A DNA stretch of 64,000 bases from Candidatus Woesearchaeota archaeon UBA153. Its GTDB lineage: Archaea > Nanobdellota > Nanobdellia > Woesearchaeales > UBA525. Shown here piece by piece: positions 31,529 through 40,427 of the stretch. The stretch spans positions 25,148 through 89,147 of the forward strand of contig DASH01000042.1 in assembly GCA_002503705.1 (NCBI GenBank), in the 5' to 3' direction. Each line of letters starts with the position of its first letter. Position 1 is the stretch's first letter. The notes under the pieces are model-generated. The model saw only the letters and a list, made by a program, of their open reading frames with translations, searched no databases and was not told the DNA's origin. The translations under genes were made by a program, and so were the position numbers.

Positions 31529-33088
31529 TTATCTCATCCACGTCTTCATGTTCTTCAACTGTTCCAAATCGTTATTGTACAACACGCGAATATCATCCAA
31601 TTGGTAGTGGCGCATGATGGTGCGCTCCATGCCGATCCCCCACGCGAGCACGGGGATTTCCTTGCCGATGAGCGTCTTCGTGACTTCTGGCCTGAAGATC
31701 CCGGCGCCGCCGAGCTCGACCCAGCAGTTGCGCGCGTCGTCCCAGACGTCCACTTCCGCGCTCGGCTCAGTGTACGGGAAGTGCGCCGGTCGGATTCTCA
31801 CGTCAGAGAAGCCCATCTTGCCGAAGAACGCGCGCAAGTAACCCTTCAAGTGTTGGAAGTTCGCGCTCTCATCGACGACGATGCCTTCGACTTGGTGGAG
31901 CTCGAACAAGTGCTTCCAGTCCAACGCTTCGTTCCGGTAGATCGTGCTGACGCTGAAATACTTGCCGGGCATCTTGGCCTTGCCTTGCCGGATCGCGTCG
32001 AGCGTGTGCGCGCTCAGCACGGTCGTGTGCGTGCGCAGGAGGAGTTTCGCGCTCTCTTCGTCGTTGAACGGCGCGCGCCAGCCGAGACTGCCCGTCGTGC
32101 CGCCGTGCTCGTGCGCCGCTTTGACTGCGGGAAGCACCTCTTTCGGCAGCACTCCTTTCTCGGGATTCGCTAAGTAGAACGTGTCTTGCATCTCGCGCGC
32201 GGGGTGGTCTTGCGGGACGAACAACGCGTCCAAGTCCCAAAAAGCCGTCTGGACGTGGTCGCCTTCCATCTCCTCGAACCCCATGTCGAGCCAGACCCGC
32301 TTGATGTCCGCGATCGCGTCGTTCACGAAGTGCGCCTTGCCGCCCGTCTTCTTCGGCACGTTGATCGCGACGTTGTACGGGCGGAACTTCTTCTTTCTCC
32401 ACGAGCCGTCGCTCAACATCTGTGGCGTCAATCGTTCTTCGTACGCGGTCGTCGCTTCCTTCGTCTTCGTCACGTCTTTGCCGAGCGGCGTGAGAACGTA
32501 TTTCTTGTCGCGGCGCTTCAGCAAGGCCGCGTACCCTTGGCGTTTCAGCAAGTCTTGCACGCCGAGCTTCGTTCGCTCGTCGAGCTTCGCGAGGCGCAGC
32601 TTCCACTCAGTCTTTCCCGCCGCGGCCAACGCCCGCTTCGCGAGCGGCTCGTCCAAGACGAGGCCGTCCACCCACGTGAACTTCGGCTTGCCGTCTTTCG
32701 TGGTGCCGAACGGGACGTGCAACCGTTTGAGCGCGCCGATGACCGCGCCGGTCGCGTCCTTGTCGTACGCGGGGAGGATGTTCTTCAGGTCATCAACGAG
32801 GACTTCTTTCTGGCGTTGCAAGGCCCACAACGCGTGCTCTTCCGGCAACCCGTTCAGGAAGGCTTGTTTGCCTTTCTCCGTCACCGCGAGCACGTCCTCT
32901 TCGACGCTCTCCAGCTTGACGCACGCCTTGCCTTCCAGCCATTGCAGCGCTCGCGTCGCCTCGACGTCTTGTAGTTTGGACTCGATGGCGAGGTCTGACA
33001 ACAATCCTGAGTCTTTCAGGTGCGGGAGGACTTTCCGCTCGAGCGGGTGCAAGCCCATCGCGATCTTCCGCGCTTCGTCAGACGCCAT
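31529..33088 (-). CDS. pheS: Phenylalanine-tRNA ligase alpha subunit
   Basis: Catalytic class II subunit. 519 residues with the archaeal N-terminal winged-helix DNA/tRNA-binding domains (LHPLERKVLPHLKDSGLLSD). Motif 2 is near VSTIYRNEALDWKHLFELHQ and motif 3 near GIGMERTIM. ATG 33088 is supported by a TATA box about 26 nt upstream. Upstream of pheT in one operon. Confidence 0.95.
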   Translation of the reverse strand: MASDEARKIAMGLHPLERKVLPHLKDSGLLSDLAIESKLQDVEATRALQWLEGKACVKLESVEEDVLAVTEKGKQAFLNGLPEEHALWALQRQKEVLVDDLKNILPAYDKDATGAVIGALKRLHVPFGTTKDGKPKFTWVDGLVLDEPLAKRALAAAGKTEWKLRLAKLDERTKLGVQDLLKRQGYAALLKRRDKKYVLTPLGKDVTKTKEATTAYEERLTPQMLSDGSWRKKKFRPYNVAINVPKKTGGKAHFVNDAIADIKRVWLDMGFEEMEGDHVQTAFWDLDALFVPQDHPAREMQDTFYLANPEKGVLPKEVLPAVKAAHEHGGTTGSLGWRAPFNDEESAKLLLRTHTTVLSAHTLDAIRQGKAKMPGKYFSVSTIYRNEALDWKHLFELHQVEGIVVDESANFQHLKGYLRAFFGKMGFSDVRIRPAHFPYTEPSAEVDVWDDARNCWVELGGAGIFRPEVTKTLIGKEIPVLAWGIGMERTIMRHYQLDDIRVLYNNDLEQLKNMKTWMR

Positions 33089-33108
33089 GTCGGTCTCGTC
33101 GCCGAGAC

Positions 33109-33121
33109 GCTTTTATATTAT
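33109..33121 (-). promoter_or_regulatory. TATA box of pheST
   Basis: Forward sequence GCTTTTATATTAT, read on the minus strand as ATAATATAAAAGC, about 26 nt before the pheS ATG. The rest of the 308-bp gap to the TrmB gene is AT-rich; I see an imperfect inverted repeat (CTCATGAGAAC with ATTCTCACGAGAAC) near 33168-33229 and nothing else. Confidence 0.6.
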
Positions 33122-33310
33122 TTCTGGTTTACGAGTCCTTTGCGAGGTTTTTGCTTCACGACTCGAACTCATGAGAACAACGAATTATTTACAATATGGT
33201 CATTATATTGCTTTAATTCTCACGAGAACCACACGTCAGCATCGAGAAAAACTCCACACCTCGCGCAGAGCAACTCTCAGGTACTATCGCATAACGGCAA
33301 CACAACCAGA

Positions 33311-33322
33311 ATATTTTTAAAG
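33311..33322 (+). promoter_or_regulatory. TATA box of the TrmB-family regulator gene
   Basis: ATATTTTTAAAG predicts a leader of about 55 nt. That leader holds CCCGGACAGCGGG and the palindrome GGGATCCC (about 33358-33375), which could be an autoregulatory operator, and an AAGGA just before the ATG. Confidence 0.5.
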
Positions 33323-33396
33323 TAGTCACCGCTTATCGAAACTAAAAAGGGGTGATTTCCCGGACAGCGGGATCCCTGTGAGGGGGTTGAAGGACA

Positions 33397-34203
33397 ATGA
33401 TAGTCAGAGACGAATTTCTGAGCAAGCTCAGAAGGTATTTCGGACTGAACCTCTATGAGGTCAAGATCTGGACCGCGCTCCTCAGCCGGGGCGTCAGCAC
33501 CGCCGGCGAGCTCAGCGACATCGCAAACGTGCCGCGCTCGCGCTCGTACGACGTTCTCGAAAGCCTCGAGAAGAAGGGCTTCATCGTGATGAAGATCGGC
33601 AAGCCGATCAAGTACATCGCCGTGCCGCCCGAAGAGGTCGTGGAACGCGTGAAGAAGAACGTCCACAACGACGCGAAGGAACGCGTCACGCGCCTGGACG
33701 ACCTGAAGAAGACGGACGTCATCAATGAGTTGCGCAACCTGCACACGCAAGGCGTCGAGCTCGTCGAGCCGACCGACCTGACGGGAGCGCTCAAGGGCAG
33801 GCACAACCTCTACAACCACTTGGAGCTCACGATCCGTGGCGCGGAGAAGACCGTCACGATCATCACGACTTCCGGCGGCATGCTCCGCAAGGTCGAGGGC
33901 TTGAAGCCGGTCTTCGAGGAGGTCGCGAAGCGCGGCGTCAAGGTTCGCATCGCCGCTCCCCTCTCGAAAGAGACGAAAGAGGCGGAGAAGGAGCTCAAGG
34001 GCGTCGCGGAAGTGCGCGACTGCAAGACGAAGGCGCGCTTCGTCGTCGTCGACGGCAAGGAGGTCGTCTTCATGCTGATGGACGACGCGGACGTCCACCC
34101 GACGTACGACATCGGCATCTGGATCAACACGCCCTTCTTCGCCGCCGCGCTCGAAGAGCTCTTCGAGCTCGCGTGGAAAGAGATGAAGAAGATTAAAGCG
34201 TAA
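33397..34203 (+). CDS. TrmB-family transcriptional regulator
   Basis: A 268-residue protein with the TrmB architecture. An N-terminal winged helix (LNLYEVKIWTALLSRGVSTA, VPRSRSYDVLESLEKKGFIV; about 15-75) is followed by a coiled coil (to about 120) and a C-terminal phospholipase-D-like domain (about 150-268; FVVVDGKEVVFMLMDD). Archaeal TrmB proteins often sense sugars, but members with this short C-terminus regulate other things, and no sugar genes are nearby. The leader has a possible operator. ATG 33397 is preceded by AAGGA. Confidence 0.88.
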   Translation: MIVRDEFLSKLRRYFGLNLYEVKIWTALLSRGVSTAGELSDIANVPRSRSYDVLESLEKKGFIVMKIGKPIKYIAVPPEEVVERVKKNVHNDAKERVTRLDDLKKTDVINELRNLHTQGVELVEPTDLTGALKGRHNLYNHLELTIRGAEKTVTIITTSGGMLRKVEGLKPVFEEVAKRGVKVRIAAPLSKETKEAEKELKGVAEVRDCKTKARFVVVDGKEVVFMLMDDADVHPTYDIGIWINTPFFAAALEELFELAWKEMKKIKA

Positions 34204-34218
34204 GGAACTTCAGAAAAC

Positions 34219-34240
34219 TTTTTTCTAACAATTCTTTTTT
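34219..34240 (+). terminator. T-rich terminator between convergent genes
   Basis: Two six-T runs (34219-34224 and 34235-34240) follow the regulator stop and precede the 3' end of the methyltransferase gene. Confidence 0.55.
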
Positions 34241-34245
34241 CTCGT

Positions 34246-35694
34246 TTATCGCTTCTCAACCCAGAATCTGATGTACGTTCCCATCGCTGAGCCGCCTTGG
34301 TGGACGGAACGGTCCTCTCGAAGGATGTGGAAACCCGTTCGTTCGAGGAGACTTCGCGCGTCCTCCGCGGTGTAGTGATGGAAGTAGAGCGTCACGCCCT
34401 CGCGCTCGGCGAGCTCTCCACCGTCGCCCTCCTTGAGCGTGAGGAATGCGATACCGCTCGATTTCAGGACGCGTTGCCACTCTTGTAAAGCCCGTTCCGC
34501 TTCCGTCGGTCGCGAGTGGACGAGGACTGCGCACGCCCAGAGCCCATCGAACTCATTCTCGGGGAACGGCAAAGAATCTATGGTCGCGATAACAATCCTT
34601 CCGTCGGGAACTCTCCGCTTCGCCTCGACGACGAATTTCTTCTCCCGGTCGACGCCGGCGACATCGTATCCTCGCTTCGCGAAACTGGCGAGGTCGCGGC
34701 CGTTCCCGCAACCGACGTCGAGAATCTTGCCTCGAGGAACGTAATGGCGGAAATAGTCTATTTCCGCTTCCATCGTGTACGTGTCGTACTTCTTGATGAG
34801 TCGTTCCGCGTTGCGGGAATAAAACTTCTCGACGATCTCAGACGGTTTTTTCAGAACGACGTAAAACTCCTCATCACCGATGGCGAACTTCTCGAACGCC
34901 CAAGCTTTTCGTCTCACGAGCTTCTCGAACCACGCGCGGCGCTCGTGCTTGATCGTCTTGCCGCCGCCGAGGCTCTTCGTCGGGAACGAGACGACGAGCC
35001 ACTTCGCGGGGATGGAATCGAGGACTTTCCCGCTGATGTTCCGTTTCGCCTCCTCGAGCGTGTCGAGGAGCTTGAAGAGGAAGGCGACGTCCGCGAGGTC
35101 CTTGTTCGAGATGACGGGCAACGTGTCGTGGTGCTTCACCAAGTCGAGCGGGAAGACCTCGCCATCGATGCCTTCAATCTGGAAGAATCGTTTCACGTCG
35201 TCGAGCTGCGTGCTCGGCAAATCGGAAGCGAGATAGAGTGGTTTGCATCCCAGGAATGCGTAGCTGTACGGGTTCGCGCCGCACCCGAGATCGAGAACGA
35301 CGCGAGGAACGCCCGTTATACTAAATATCTTCGCGTAGATTTCCTTGTAATATGAAATTCGTTCTTTCGAGCTCTGGTGGAGTAGGAGGAGCTTTTTGAT
35401 GAGTTCCGCGTCATGCGGTCTCTTCTCGAGCTCGTCAAGGAGTTTTCCGCGCCCTTTCTTCTCGTCCAGGTCGAAGACGCCGTAGACGCTCCGCAACTCG
35501 GCGCGGACGAGCTTCTTGAGCTCTTCAAATTCCGAACTCCGCGAGAACTCCTTGAACGACTTAGAGTTTTTTACTTTTTCTTTTAACTTCTTGTTCTGTT
35601 GCAGAATTTTTTCTATTTTTTCCTGGACGAACTTGTCGTCGAGCGTCGACAGTTCTCGTTTCGCTTTAATCCCCGCGACGATGTTTGGGATCAT
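34246..35694 (-). CDS. Two-domain methyltransferase, 16S rRNA Arm/Rmt/FmrO-like half plus class I half
   Basis: A 482-residue protein. After a helical N-terminus (to about 100), residues 105-285 match the 16S rRNA m7G1405 methyltransferase family: SSKERISYYKEIYAKIF, SAM motif VVLDLGCGANPYSYAF (about 132-147), YLASDLP, and WLVVSFPTKSLGGGK (about 232-246), the last nearly diagnostic of that group. Residues 315-482 form a second SAM domain (ILDVGCGNGRDLASFAKRGY; FPENEFDGLWACAVLVHSRP). Aminoglycoside producers and resistant bacteria use the first family to methylate G1405; whether this one does is unknown. ATG 35694 is chosen as start; no clear TATA is seen, and a family A repeat lies upstream. 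AT content is slightly higher than neighbours. Confidence 0.75.
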   Translation of the reverse strand: MIPNIVAGIKAKRELSTLDDKFVQEKIEKILQQNKKLKEKVKNSKSFKEFSRSSEFEELKKLVRAELRSVYGVFDLDEKKGRGKLLDELEKRPHDAELIKKLLLLHQSSKERISYYKEIYAKIFSITGVPRVVLDLGCGANPYSYAFLGCKPLYLASDLPSTQLDDVKRFFQIEGIDGEVFPLDLVKHHDTLPVISNKDLADVAFLFKLLDTLEEAKRNISGKVLDSIPAKWLVVSFPTKSLGGGKTIKHERRAWFEKLVRRKAWAFEKFAIGDEEFYVVLKKPSEIVEKFYSRNAERLIKKYDTYTMEAEIDYFRHYVPRGKILDVGCGNGRDLASFAKRGYDVAGVDREKKFVVEAKRRVPDGRIVIATIDSLPFPENEFDGLWACAVLVHSRPTEAERALQEWQRVLKSSGIAFLTLKEGDGGELAEREGVTLYFHHYTAEDARSLLERTGFHILREDRSVHQGGSAMGTYIRFWVEKR

Positions 35695-35757
35695 GTGTAC
35701 ACCATTGCAACCATCATGGCCGCGAAGCGATTGGACGCCCGCCACCGGCGGGTTCTC

Positions 35758-35845
35758 GCTGGCGCGGCACGGATTTCCTCGTCCGTGTGCGTCGCGTTCT
35801 CGTGCGACTTCGCACTTTGACTATGACTCTTTGCCGCGCCAGCAC
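35758..35845 (-). repeat. Family A palindromic element, copy 3
   Basis: Ends GCTGGCGCGGCAC and GCCGCGCCAGCAC; read on the minus strand it starts GTGCTGGCGCGGCAAAGAG and continues TCATAGT like copy 1. The flank CGCAGTCCC matches half of the satellite hairpin of copy 1. It occupies most of the gap between pelA and the methyltransferase gene. Confidence 0.8.
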
Positions 35846-35866
35846 GGGACTGCGCTACGCGCGCAG

Positions 35867-36910
35867 CTACCATCGTTTCACGGCGACGACGCCGCCGAAG
35901 TGCTCAATCTTGGACGCCGCTTCGCTCGCGGAGAGCACGTGGACTTCGCCACGGACGCTCTCGCACTGGCGCAGCAGCGCTTCGAGCTTCGCGGACGCTT
36001 CCGGACTCTCGGTTCGCGACCGGCCGATGGCCGCCTCCGTGACGAGCAGGAACGCCACGTTCGCGCTCGCGATGGCTTCGCTGATGTCGAGCGGCCCGTA
36101 CGCGAGCAACCCTTTTGACAACGCCGCCACCGCTTGTTCGACGAGGCTCATCTCGCGCAGCGTGGAGTTCTCCTTGATGACGCGCTCGACCTCCGGACGG
36201 TTCAACAGTTCGCGGATCGCGGTCTTCTCGACCGCGCTGATCGACGTCAGGATGGTCTTCTTCTTCAACGCGGGCGGCAACTCCTTGTCCACGTACTCTT
36301 TCCAGAACGCGGGCGCGCCCGCGATGATGCTCGTGAACTTGATGCGCTCGTCCCGCGCGGAGATCTCGGTGACGATCTCCTTGAAGAACGCGGCGCTCTT
36401 CTTCTCATCCACTGCCTTCTTCGGCACGTCGCCTTTCAAGCGGGCGACCTCTTCGATGCCGCGTTTCGTGACCGTGTAGAGTTTCGCCTCCTCGCGGTCG
36501 AACAACACGACGAGGATGGCTGGCTCGTTCTTCGTGGACTCTTCAAGCTTCGCGATGAGATACGACGGCCACGACGCCTTCCGCAACGTCACTTCCTCGC
36601 CAGGCTCGAGACCGAACGAGTGGTGCTCGCCGCGCGGGATGTCTTCAGGACCGTCGATGATAGTGCCGAGGACTCGTAACGACGAGCCGTCCGGCGCGTA
36701 CTCAGTCTTCTCCACCTTGATGGCGAGCCGGATTCTGCGTTTCGAAACTGATCCTTTCTCATCTGTCTTGCCGACCTTCACCTTCCGCTCGGTGCTCCCT
36801 TCCAGCTCGTCGCCCGGCGCGATGATGGAGCGCAAGGTCCAGACGTCGTCCGCAGTCTCCACTCTCAGACGCACTTCGCCGTCCCGCCAATCCTTCTTGA
36901 ATAAACGCAT
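35867..36910 (-). CDS. pelA: mRNA surveillance protein Pelota (Dom34)
   Basis: Rescues stalled ribosomes together with aEF1A/ABCE1. 347 residues with the three eRF1-like domains: an N-terminal Sm-like fold (RLFKKDWRDGEVRLRVETAD DVW region), a middle domain, and a C-terminal domain with LLAYGPLDISEAIASANVAF near residue 275. The usual GGQ of eRF1 is absent as expected in Pelota. Starts at ATG 36910, with GAGG upstream. It is transcribed away from the surface-protein cluster at 37224. Confidence 0.94.
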   Translation of the reverse strand: MRLFKKDWRDGEVRLRVETADDVWTLRSIIAPGDELEGSTERKVKVGKTDEKGSVSKRRIRLAIKVEKTEYAPDGSSLRVLGTIIDGPEDIPRGEHHSFGLEPGEEVTLRKASWPSYLIAKLEESTKNEPAILVVLFDREEAKLYTVTKRGIEEVARLKGDVPKKAVDEKKSAAFFKEIVTEISARDERIKFTSIIAGAPAFWKEYVDKELPPALKKKTILTSISAVEKTAIRELLNRPEVERVIKENSTLREMSLVEQAVAALSKGLLAYGPLDISEAIASANVAFLLVTEAAIGRSRTESPEASAKLEALLRQCESVRGEVHVLSASEAASKIEHFGGVVAVKRW

Positions 36911-36965
36911 GATATTTTCCTCGTCAACCTATTTCTCGTTCTGCGCCGGTACCGGCTTCGCGCCC

Positions 36966-37126
36966 GCACCGTCCTGCTCGCTCTCCGTTGAGAACGTGGT
37001 GTGCGGTTCCCCCCGGACGGGGCGTGGTCGGGCACACCCCTCCCAGGTCGCTCCGAGGCGTCGCGACCGTCCCCCACCGCAACCGCTTCTTGTACCGCTT
37101 CCGTCGCTCGCCCTTAAGGACGGTGC
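36966..37126. repeat. Family C long hairpin element, copy 3
   Basis: Outer stem is 10 bp and perfect: GCACCGTCCT (36966-36975) with AGGACGGTGC (37117-37126). In reverse complement it shares ACCGTCCTTAAGGGCGA and GAGCAGGACGGT with copy 2, and a core like GCCCCGTCCGGGGGGA with copies 1 and 2. Inner stems GTGTGC/GCACAC and GGTCGC/GCGACC. It lies between divergent genes and occupies about half of the 313-bp gap. Confidence 0.7.
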
Positions 37127-37190
37127 CGGCGCTCAAGCAGTTGTTTTCAGGTTCTCTACCGTCGAAGACTCTCTCGAGGGAAAAGAGAAA

Positions 37191-37206
37191 CCTTTATATA
37201 TAAATC
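37191..37206 (+). promoter_or_regulatory. TATA box of the surface-protein cluster
   Basis: CCTTTATATATAAATC, an unusually strong TATA-like box, about 26 nt before the ATG at 37224. No comparable box precedes the next two genes, so 37224-41702 may be one transcript. Confidence 0.65.
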
Positions 37207-37223
37207 TTTGTGGGGTGAGAGGT

Positions 37224-38423
37224 ATGCGGCGTCGTGGTCAAGAGTTCCGGATGAGTTCTCCGCTCGTCGTCCTCCTCATCGCCGTCGTCATCATCCTCTA
37301 CATCCTCTTCCTCCCTCCCGCGGAGCGGGAAGCGCTCCTGACCGGCACGACCACGCCTGGCGGCGGTTCTTCAGGGGGCGGCGTTCTGACTCCTGGCGGC
37401 GCCGGCGTCGTCGTCATGGATAAGTACCTCGGCACGCTCTTGCCGCAGTCGAGCGGCAGCGTCGAGCACGCCATCCCGACGACCACAGTCTTCACGAGCA
37501 CGAACACGGAAGAGGTCAAGTTCGTCGACAGCATGGGCGTCTCGCGCAGCGCGTTCTCGCGCCAAGACGCCACGCTCACGTTCAACGTCGAACTCGGCGT
37601 GGCGAAGAACCACTTGTTGACGTTCAACGTGGACGAGTACGGCGGCCCCCTCACCATCTCGCTGAACGACCAACCAATCTTCAGCAGGGAGATCACGACG
37701 CGTTCGCCCGCGCCAATCACGCTCCCGCAAGAACTCCTCAAACCGCAGAACACGCTCACGTTCACCGCCGGCACGCCCGGCTGGGCGTTCTGGAAGTCGA
37801 ACACGTACTCGTTGCGCAACGTCCTCGTCAGCGCAGACGTGACGCGGTACGACAACGCCGCGGCGGAACAACACTTCACGATCACGCCCGCCGAGCACGA
37901 GAAGCTCGAGACCGCGAAGCTCGAGTTCGTCCCCGAGTGCGACGCGAAGAAGACGGGACGGCTCAGCATCACGCTGAACGGCAACCTCCTCTACGCGGGC
38001 TATATGGACTGCGGCATCCTCACCCGGCAAGAGGTCGCGAAAGAGTCCCTCGTCATCGGCGACAACCGCATCGGGTTCACGAGTGGCTCGGGCGGCTACA
38101 CCATCGACCGGATCAAGCTCGTCTCGACGCTCAAAGAGCAAGACTACCCCGTCTTGTACTTCAACCTGCCGCCCGACCTGTTCCAGCAGGCGAACGTCTT
38201 CGCCGGCCGCGTCGTCCTCACGCTCCGCTTCAGCGAAGGAAACACGCTCAAGACGGGCAGCATCGTCGTGAACGGCTTCCAAGACAGCTTCCAGACGGAC
38301 AGCTACTACTACCAAGCGACCCTCGACCCGAACATCCTCGTCCCGAACGCGAACTCGATCCAAGTCATCCCGGTCGGCGGCGCGCTGCACATCCCCGAAG
38401 TCCGCATCGAGATGCTCGGGTGA
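37224..38423 (+). CDS. Membrane-anchored envelope protein with beta domains, first gene of surface cluster
   Basis: A 399-residue protein. Residues about 10-32 (SPLVVLLIAVVIILYILFLP) form one anchor helix, then a Gly/Pro/Thr spacer, then about 330 extracytoplasmic residues of beta-rich sequence with paired segments such as HLLTFNVDEYGGPLTISLND and ENKIGFTSGSG-like loops. It resembles conserved hypothetical proteins in DPANN genomes. ATG 37224 fits the TATA box at 37191; a longer in-frame extension upstream crosses the family C repeat and is not real. It is followed at 67 nt by a polytopic protein and then three lipoprotein-like paralogues, all on the same strand. Confidence 0.75.
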   Translation: MRRRGQEFRMSSPLVVLLIAVVIILYILFLPPAEREALLTGTTTPGGGSSGGGVLTPGGAGVVVMDKYLGTLLPQSSGSVEHAIPTTTVFTSTNTEEVKFVDSMGVSRSAFSRQDATLTFNVELGVAKNHLLTFNVDEYGGPLTISLNDQPIFSREITTRSPAPITLPQELLKPQNTLTFTAGTPGWAFWKSNTYSLRNVLVSADVTRYDNAAAEQHFTITPAEHEKLETAKLEFVPECDAKKTGRLSITLNGNLLYAGYMDCGILTRQEVAKESLVIGDNRIGFTSGSGGYTIDRIKLVSTLKEQDYPVLYFNLPPDLFQQANVFAGRVVLTLRFSEGNTLKTGSIVVNGFQDSFQTDSYYYQATLDPNILVPNANSIQVIPVGGALHIPEVRIEMLG

Positions 38424-38489
38424 GACGAGTGGGCGGCAGCGAAGAGTCGCACCGCCGTCCACGGAGCGAGAAGAGAGTGAGAGTTCTCC

Positions 38490-40421
38490 ATGGCTGACGA
38501 CTTCAAAGACAAACTCCGCGGTCTGCACGAAGAGTTGCGTGTCATCGAGCTCGAGATTGAATCCCGCAAGGTCGCGGGCGAACCGTTCGACGACCTCTCC
38601 CGTCTTGAAGCCGAGAAACGGAAAGAGATTGCGGCCCATGTGAAGAGCGGCCGGAGCAGCAAGAAGTACAAAGACGGTTTCAAAGACTATTCAAAACTGA
38701 AAGAAGAAGTCCTCGCCGCCGTCGTCCCGGAAGCGGCGGTCGCCTTGGCGGCGAAAGAACGCCTCGGCCTCGGCGGTGGCGATGACGGCAGGGACGCGGG
38801 CGATGGCGATGGTGGTGAAGAGTCCGGTCCGGGCGCCTTGCAGAAGTTCAAGGATGGCTACCGGAGAGCCGACCAGGGCTTCCGTCAAGCGCAGCGGAAC
38901 GTCGCAATCGGCGTGAAGAAAAGCGTCGACTTCATGGACCATCACGCGCACGCGTGGATCTTCGCGCTCGTCTGCCTCCTCGTTCACGCGTACGACGCGA
39001 GCACCGGGTTCAATCGAGGCGGCAGCAACCTGCTCCTCATGATCACCGCGTACACGTTCATCGCCCTGTACGCGGCCTTGTTCTATTACAACACCGGCTT
39101 CACGACGGCGAGCGGACGGTTCTTCGTTCTGAGTCTCATCGCCGTCTGCCTGCCGCTCCTCAGGCTCCTCCCGTACTTCAACAAGCTCGATTTCCTCATC
39201 TTTATCCTTACCTTCCTTCCTGTCTGGTTCCTCTACGTCAGCTTCCACGCAGAGAAGAACAAATGGCTCCAATGGACTGGCAAGATCATCGTCTTCGTGC
39301 TCATCATCATCGCGTTCATCCTCCTCCTCGGTTCGATGAGCATGCCGGACATCTTCACGAGCGGCGACACGGGCGCGATGATGGGCGTCTCGCTCCGCCA
39401 CTCGTTCGAGGATATCGGCGCAGCGTGGAGCCGTATCAAGGAGCGTTTCGTCGAAGGCGGCGTCTTCTGCTGGAGCTGCTGGCGTCAGCGTCTCAACTCG
39501 ACGTTCAACCCGTACGCGCAGTTCTACACTGGCGAGGTTGAGCAGAATAAGGAGGCGCCGCTCGGCGTTTACATCACCAAGCTCGAACCGCTCTACCCGA
39601 CCGTGTACCTCAGCACTGGCGTCAATCCTGTCACGATGGGTCGCATCGAGGCGAAGACGTTCGTGCCGGGCGGCGTGATCGTCAACCCGAGTTGTCGTCT
39701 CGAGAAGCCGGGCAAGCCCGCCATCCTGGGCAGGGCGGACCCGGAAGGTCCGATGCAGGTCAACTACAATCTCGTCAGCGATGTCATCTGCACGTACGAC
39801 CTCCCTGACGACGCGTTGACCGGCCAGTATGACGCGACGCTCGGCCTCTCGTTCGACTTCCAAACGTGGGCGTACATCACGAACACGTTCGTCGCGCAAA
39901 GCCTCATCCAGAACTATCTCATCCAAGACCGGGACGTGAACCGTGAGCTCGCGATTGACAAGACGACGAGCGCGGTCTACACGAGCGGTCCGGTCGCGTT
40001 GGGCATCAGCGCGGACTCACAGCCGATCGCGATTAACCCCGACGCGAAAGACGAGAACTACATCCAGCAACGCTTCGGGTTCACGCTCACGAACCGTTGG
40101 AGCCAAGGGGAGATCCAGGAGGTACGGGAGGCGAAAGTCATCGTGCCAGCGCCGTTCTTGCTGAAGGACTGCCTGCCGACCAAACCCGCCGTGAAGCAGA
40201 TTCCTGAGAACAAGACGACGATCTACACGTTCTCTCGCGACGGGCTGCAGTTCGACAGCCAGTACGATTACCGCACCGTGACGTGCAAGCTCGCCCTCGA
40301 CAGCAAAGAGGCGGCCGAAGAAGTCCTCGCGTTCGGCGAGAAGACGCCCGTCACGTTCGTCGTCCTCACGACGTACACCTACCAGTTGGAGAAGAAGACG
40401 CGGTTCCGCGTCGAGAAGTGA
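38490..40421 (+). CDS. Large polytopic membrane protein with coiled-coil N-terminus and beta-rich C-terminus
   Basis: 643 residues. A cytoplasmic coiled coil (about 1-80), a Gly/Asp-rich linker, then five or so membrane helices (about 155-300). From about 310 the chain is extracytoplasmic and beta-rich, with segments EAPLGVYITKLEPLYPTVYL and CTYDLPDDALTGQYDATLGL that recall the two-domain layout of the next three proteins. Tryptophan/cysteine motif FCWSCW sits right after the last helix. Probably the membrane platform of the cluster. Function unknown. The start ATG follows a TTCTCC spacer; no SD is evident. Confidence 0.75.
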   Translation: MADDFKDKLRGLHEELRVIELEIESRKVAGEPFDDLSRLEAEKRKEIAAHVKSGRSSKKYKDGFKDYSKLKEEVLAAVVPEAAVALAAKERLGLGGGDDGRDAGDGDGGEESGPGALQKFKDGYRRADQGFRQAQRNVAIGVKKSVDFMDHHAHAWIFALVCLLVHAYDASTGFNRGGSNLLLMITAYTFIALYAALFYYNTGFTTASGRFFVLSLIAVCLPLLRLLPYFNKLDFLIFILTFLPVWFLYVSFHAEKNKWLQWTGKIIVFVLIIIAFILLLGSMSMPDIFTSGDTGAMMGVSLRHSFEDIGAAWSRIKERFVEGGVFCWSCWRQRLNSTFNPYAQFYTGEVEQNKEAPLGVYITKLEPLYPTVYLSTGVNPVTMGRIEAKTFVPGGVIVNPSCRLEKPGKPAILGRADPEGPMQVNYNLVSDVICTYDLPDDALTGQYDATLGLSFDFQTWAYITNTFVAQSLIQNYLIQDRDVNRELAIDKTTSAVYTSGPVALGISADSQPIAINPDAKDENYIQQRFGFTLTNRWSQGEIQEVREAKVIVPAPFLLKDCLPTKPAVKQIPENKTTIYTFSRDGLQFDSQYDYRTVTCKLALDSKEAAEEVLAFGEKTPVTFVVLTTYTYQLEKKTRFRVEK

Positions 40422-40427
40422 CTACTC

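Noticed and set aside
36516..37223. N-terminal extension of the first surface-cluster protein
   Set aside because: It would overlap pelA on the other strand and the family C repeat; the TATA box at 37191 places the start at 37224.
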